In this document: piece after piece, positions 37,439 through 39,765 of the stretch
How positions within the stretch are numbered: the first letter of the stretch is position 1
Layout of the letters: each line of letters opens with the position of its first letter
Assembly: GCA_002440765.1 (NCBI GenBank)
Contig: DJVC01000029.1
Span: 1 to 39,765, forward strand
DNA: 39,765 nucleotides
Direction: 5' to 3'
DNA from: a bacterium UBP3_UBA6266
GTDB lineage: Bacteria; Auribacterota; UBA6266
Made by a program: the position numbers and the translations under genes
Notes under the pieces: model-generated
What the model saw: only the letters and a program-made list of their open reading frames with translations
Database searches by the model: none
Told to the model about the DNA's origin: nothing

Positions 37439-39765
37439 ATGGAATATAAAAATACAGTTAATCTTCCCAAAACAGACTTTCCCATGAAGGCGGGTCTGTC
37501 GAAAAAGGAACCTGATATCCTTCAAAAGTGGAACAAACTGGATATATACAATGAAGTGCTTTCCGGTTTGAGGGAAAAGCCCGCTTTTATCCTACACGAC
37601 GGTCCTCCTTACGCGAACGGCGATATTCATCTCGGGCACGCCCTTAATAAAATATTAAAGGATATAATCGTTAAGTATAAAAGCATGAGAGGATTCAGAA
37701 GCCCTTACGTGCCCGGATGGGACTGCCATGGGCTGCCTGTCGAACATCAGTTGTTTAAGAATCTGGGTATATCAAAAAATGAAATTTCTCAGACGGAATT
37801 CAGGAAAAAGGCCCGCGCGTACGCTGTGAATTTTGCCGAAATCCAGTCCGGCCAATTTCAGCGTCTCGGAGTTTTCGGAGACTGGAATCATCCGTATTAC
37901 ACGCTTGATCCCGAATATGAAACGAGCATTCTTGATTCATTTGCCGAATTGGCTGACAAAGGTTATGTTTATAAAGGTTTAAAACCGATTTACTGGTGCG
38001 GAAAATGTGAAACCGCTCTGGCTGAAGCGGAAGTGGAATATTCCGATAAAAAATCTCCTTCGGTTTTTGTTAAATTTAAAGCGGACGGGCAGGTTTCTGA
38101 ATTTATAGGCGTGAAAAAAGACGTGTATTTTGTTATCTGGACAACCACTCCATGGACTTTACCGGCGAACCTGGCGATAGCTTTACATCCGTCTTTTTCA
38201 TACGGGGCGTATGAAGCGGGTAAAGAAATCTGGATTATAGCGACCGGACTTTCGGATGCCTTCTTCGGAAAAACCGGGTTGGCTCCCAGATTACTGAAAA
38301 CTTTTAAAGGGGTTGAACTTGAAGGCAAAAAAGCAAAACATCCATTCATAGACAGGGATTCGGGTGTTGTGCTTGCCGATTATGTAACGCTCGAACAGGG
38401 AACCGGATGTGTGCATACCGCGCCGGGCCACGGACAGGAAGATTATATTACAGGGCTAAGATACGGGCTTGATATATATTCTCCTGTTGACGAAAAGGGA
38501 TGTTTTGACAAAGAAGTAAAGCATTTTGCCGGTAAAAATGTGTTCAGCGCGAATAAAGATATTATAGAGTTGATGAGAGAAAAGAATGTTCTGATCCTGT
38601 CTGAAGAGGTTGAACATTCGTATCCTCACTGCTGGAGGTGTAAAGGCCCGGTCATTTTCAGGGCCACGGAACAGTGGTTTGTCAATGTGGACCATAAGGA
38701 TTTGCGGAAAAAGACGCTTGATTATGTGAAAAACGTAAAGTGGCTGCCTGCGTACGGACAGAACAGAATATCATCCATGCTGGAAAACAGGCCTGACTGG
38801 TGTCTGTCACGCCAGAGATACTGGGGTGTCCCTATCCCTGTTTTTTACTGCAAAAAATGCAGGAAGGCCGTATTATCAAAAAAAGTAATAAACCATGTTA
38901 CTTCACTGATGAGAAAAAACGGAGGTTGTGACATCTGGTTTGAATGGGATGCCGGCGAACTTCTTCCCGGGAATACCAGATGTGAATGCGGTTCCGGGGA
39001 ATTTGTTAAAGAACAGGATATCCTTGATGTCTGGTTTGAATCCGGAGTAAGCCATACGGCTGTTATGAAACAACGCAAAGAACTTGATTACCCCGCGGAT
39101 CTTTACCTTGAAGGTTCTGACCAGCACAGGGGATGGTTTCAGAGTTCGTTGCTGACTGCCGGCGCGCTTTATGGAAATGCCCCTTATAAGACAGTCCTGA
39201 CACACGGTTTTACCATAGATGAAGAAGGAAGGAAAATGTCTAAATCCCTGGGGAATGTTGTTGACCCCTTAAAAGTCATAGAAGAACGCGGCGCCGATAT
39301 TCTGCGGCTTTGGGTTTCGTCAGTTGACTATACGATGGACGTCGCGTTATCCGAGCACATCCTCAAGCAGATATCGGATTCGTATAGAAGAATCAGGAAC
39401 ACATTCCGTTATTTACTGGGCAATATTTCCGATTTTAATATTTTATCGGACAGGGTGGATTACCGGAGACTCACGCCTGTTGATAAGTGGGCACTGAACA
39501 GGCTTGCCGCGCTTATTCAGAATTCAGCGGGCGCTTATGACAATTTTGATTTTTGCCGGGTTTATCATCAGGTCCATAATTTTTGCGCTGTTGACATGAG
39601 TTCTTTTTATCTTGATATTCTTAAAGACAGGATGTACACTTTCAAATCAGATTCGGCGGAGCGACGTTCATCTCAGACGGTAATGTATGAAATTCTTGTC
39701 AGTCTTTCTATGATTCTTGCGCCGATTCTTTCATTTACCTGTGAAGAAGTATTAGCACATGATGC
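37439..39765 (+). CDS. ileS: Isoleucyl-tRNA synthetase, cut by the window end
   Basis: The enzyme charges tRNA-Ile with isoleucine using ATP. The 775 residues visible include the class I HIGH-type motif HLGH (64-67, in PPYANGDIHLGHALN), WDCHGLPVE, the editing domain (VIWTTTPWTLPANLAIA, GCVHTAPGHGQEDY), WCLSRQRYWGVPIPVF with nearby CxxC pairs, DQHRGWFQSSL and KMSKS (599-603). The anticodon-binding domain starts at about 660 and runs off the edge. There is no stop or frameshift in the part seen. It lies 71 bp after yggU behind its own promoter. Confidence 0.96.
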   Translation, partial: MEYKNTVNLPKTDFPMKAGLSKKEPDILQKWNKLDIYNEVLSGLREKPAFILHDGPPYANGDIHLGHALNKILKDIIVKYKSMRGFRSPYVPGWDCHGLPVEHQLFKNLGISKNEISQTEFRKKARAYAVNFAEIQSGQFQRLGVFGDWNHPYYTLDPEYETSILDSFAELADKGYVYKGLKPIYWCGKCETALAEAEVEYSDKKSPSVFVKFKADGQVSEFIGVKKDVYFVIWTTTPWTLPANLAIALHPSFSYGAYEAGKEIWIIATGLSDAFFGKTGLAPRLLKTFKGVELEGKKAKHPFIDRDSGVVLADYVTLEQGTGCVHTAPGHGQEDYITGLRYGLDIYSPVDEKGCFDKEVKHFAGKNVFSANKDIIELMREKNVLILSEEVEHSYPHCWRCKGPVIFRATEQWFVNVDHKDLRKKTLDYVKNVKWLPAYGQNRISSMLENRPDWCLSRQRYWGVPIPVFYCKKCRKAVLSKKVINHVTSLMRKNGGCDIWFEWDAGELLPGNTRCECGSGEFVKEQDILDVWFESGVSHTAVMKQRKELDYPADLYLEGSDQHRGWFQSSLLTAGALYGNAPYKTVLTHGFTIDEEGRKMSKSLGNVVDPLKVIEERGADILRLWVSSVDYTMDVALSEHILKQISDSYRRIRNTFRYLLGNISDFNILSDRVDYRRLTPVDKWALNRLAALIQNSAGAYDNFDFCRVYHQVHNFCAVDMSSFYLDILKDRMYTFKSDSAERRSSQTVMYEILVSLSMILAPILSFTCEEVLAHD

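Noticed and set aside
1-39765. CRISPR array, tRNA or rRNA genes, insertion-sequence transposases
   Set aside because: No regularly spaced repeats, no cloverleaf with conserved TTCRANY-type arm, and no transposase-like reading frame were noticed in the window by eye.

Overview
The window looks like a piece of a Gram-negative bacterial chromosome from an uncultured lineage. Lipobox-type lipoproteins, an entericidin-like peptide, a PilT/PilU motor ATPase, a PEP-CTERM secreted protein and large multi-modular secreted glycosidases would fit an Omnitrophota/PVC-like candidate phylum. That placement is inference only, because there is no rRNA gene. Almost everything is on the + strand; the one convincing - strand gene encodes the PEP-CTERM protein.

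Left part (1-14,900) is accessory DNA. It starts with GIY-YIG endonuclease debris, hairpins and an XRE-type HTH remnant. Next is a FixL-like kinase / PqiA-like / FixJ-like regulator operon in which the pqiA-like gene has one in-frame stop. A GH1 glucosidase lipoprotein and a stand-alone receiver protein follow, each behind a promoter whose -35 overlaps the same 20-bp element (19/20 identical). Then comes a run of small envelope or stress genes: a Thr-tailed exported protein, GlsB/YmgE, an amphipathic LEA/phasin-like protein, an entericidin-like lipopeptide, PLDc_N, DUF3185, a tiny Lys/Arg-rich protein and an AsmA-like protein. After these are a decayed radical-SAM gene and a PAS-GGDEF-PilZ diguanylate cyclase. 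The section ends with an intact GIY-YIG gene, a RelB/YafQ toxin-antitoxin pair followed directly by an integron attC recombination site, a DsrE protein, an ABC-2 exporter pair and a PIN-domain protein.

Middle part (14,900-31,490) is a carbohydrate locus. A PEP-CTERM gene and argF diverge from a shared region carrying repeated GTTTCAT-T-ATGAAAC sites. argF is followed at once by a large glycoside phosphorylase of the GH94 group. A strong promoter with a LacI-type operator (TGTAACCGTTTACA) then starts a compact series: two tandem secreted beta-sandwich proteins, three exported (alpha/alpha)6 glucanase-like proteins (one membrane-anchored, one with malectin and FN3 modules), a small membrane protein, a cytoplasmic GH35/GH42-type beta-galactosidase and finally a LacI regulator. 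A reasonable model is extracellular cleavage of a beta-glucan-type glycan, intracellular phosphorolysis/hydrolysis, and LacI control of the set. No transporter is encoded in the locus.

Right part (31,490-39,765) is housekeeping: a PilZ protein with a strong terminator, then pilT/pilU-like, a radical-SAM protein, yggS, proC, yggT, yggU and ileS (cut by the window end). The order resembles the E. coli yggR-yggS-yggT-yggU neighbourhood. Two promoters (before the GH1 gene and before yggS) place the predicted transcription start on or next to the ATG, suggesting leaderless messages.
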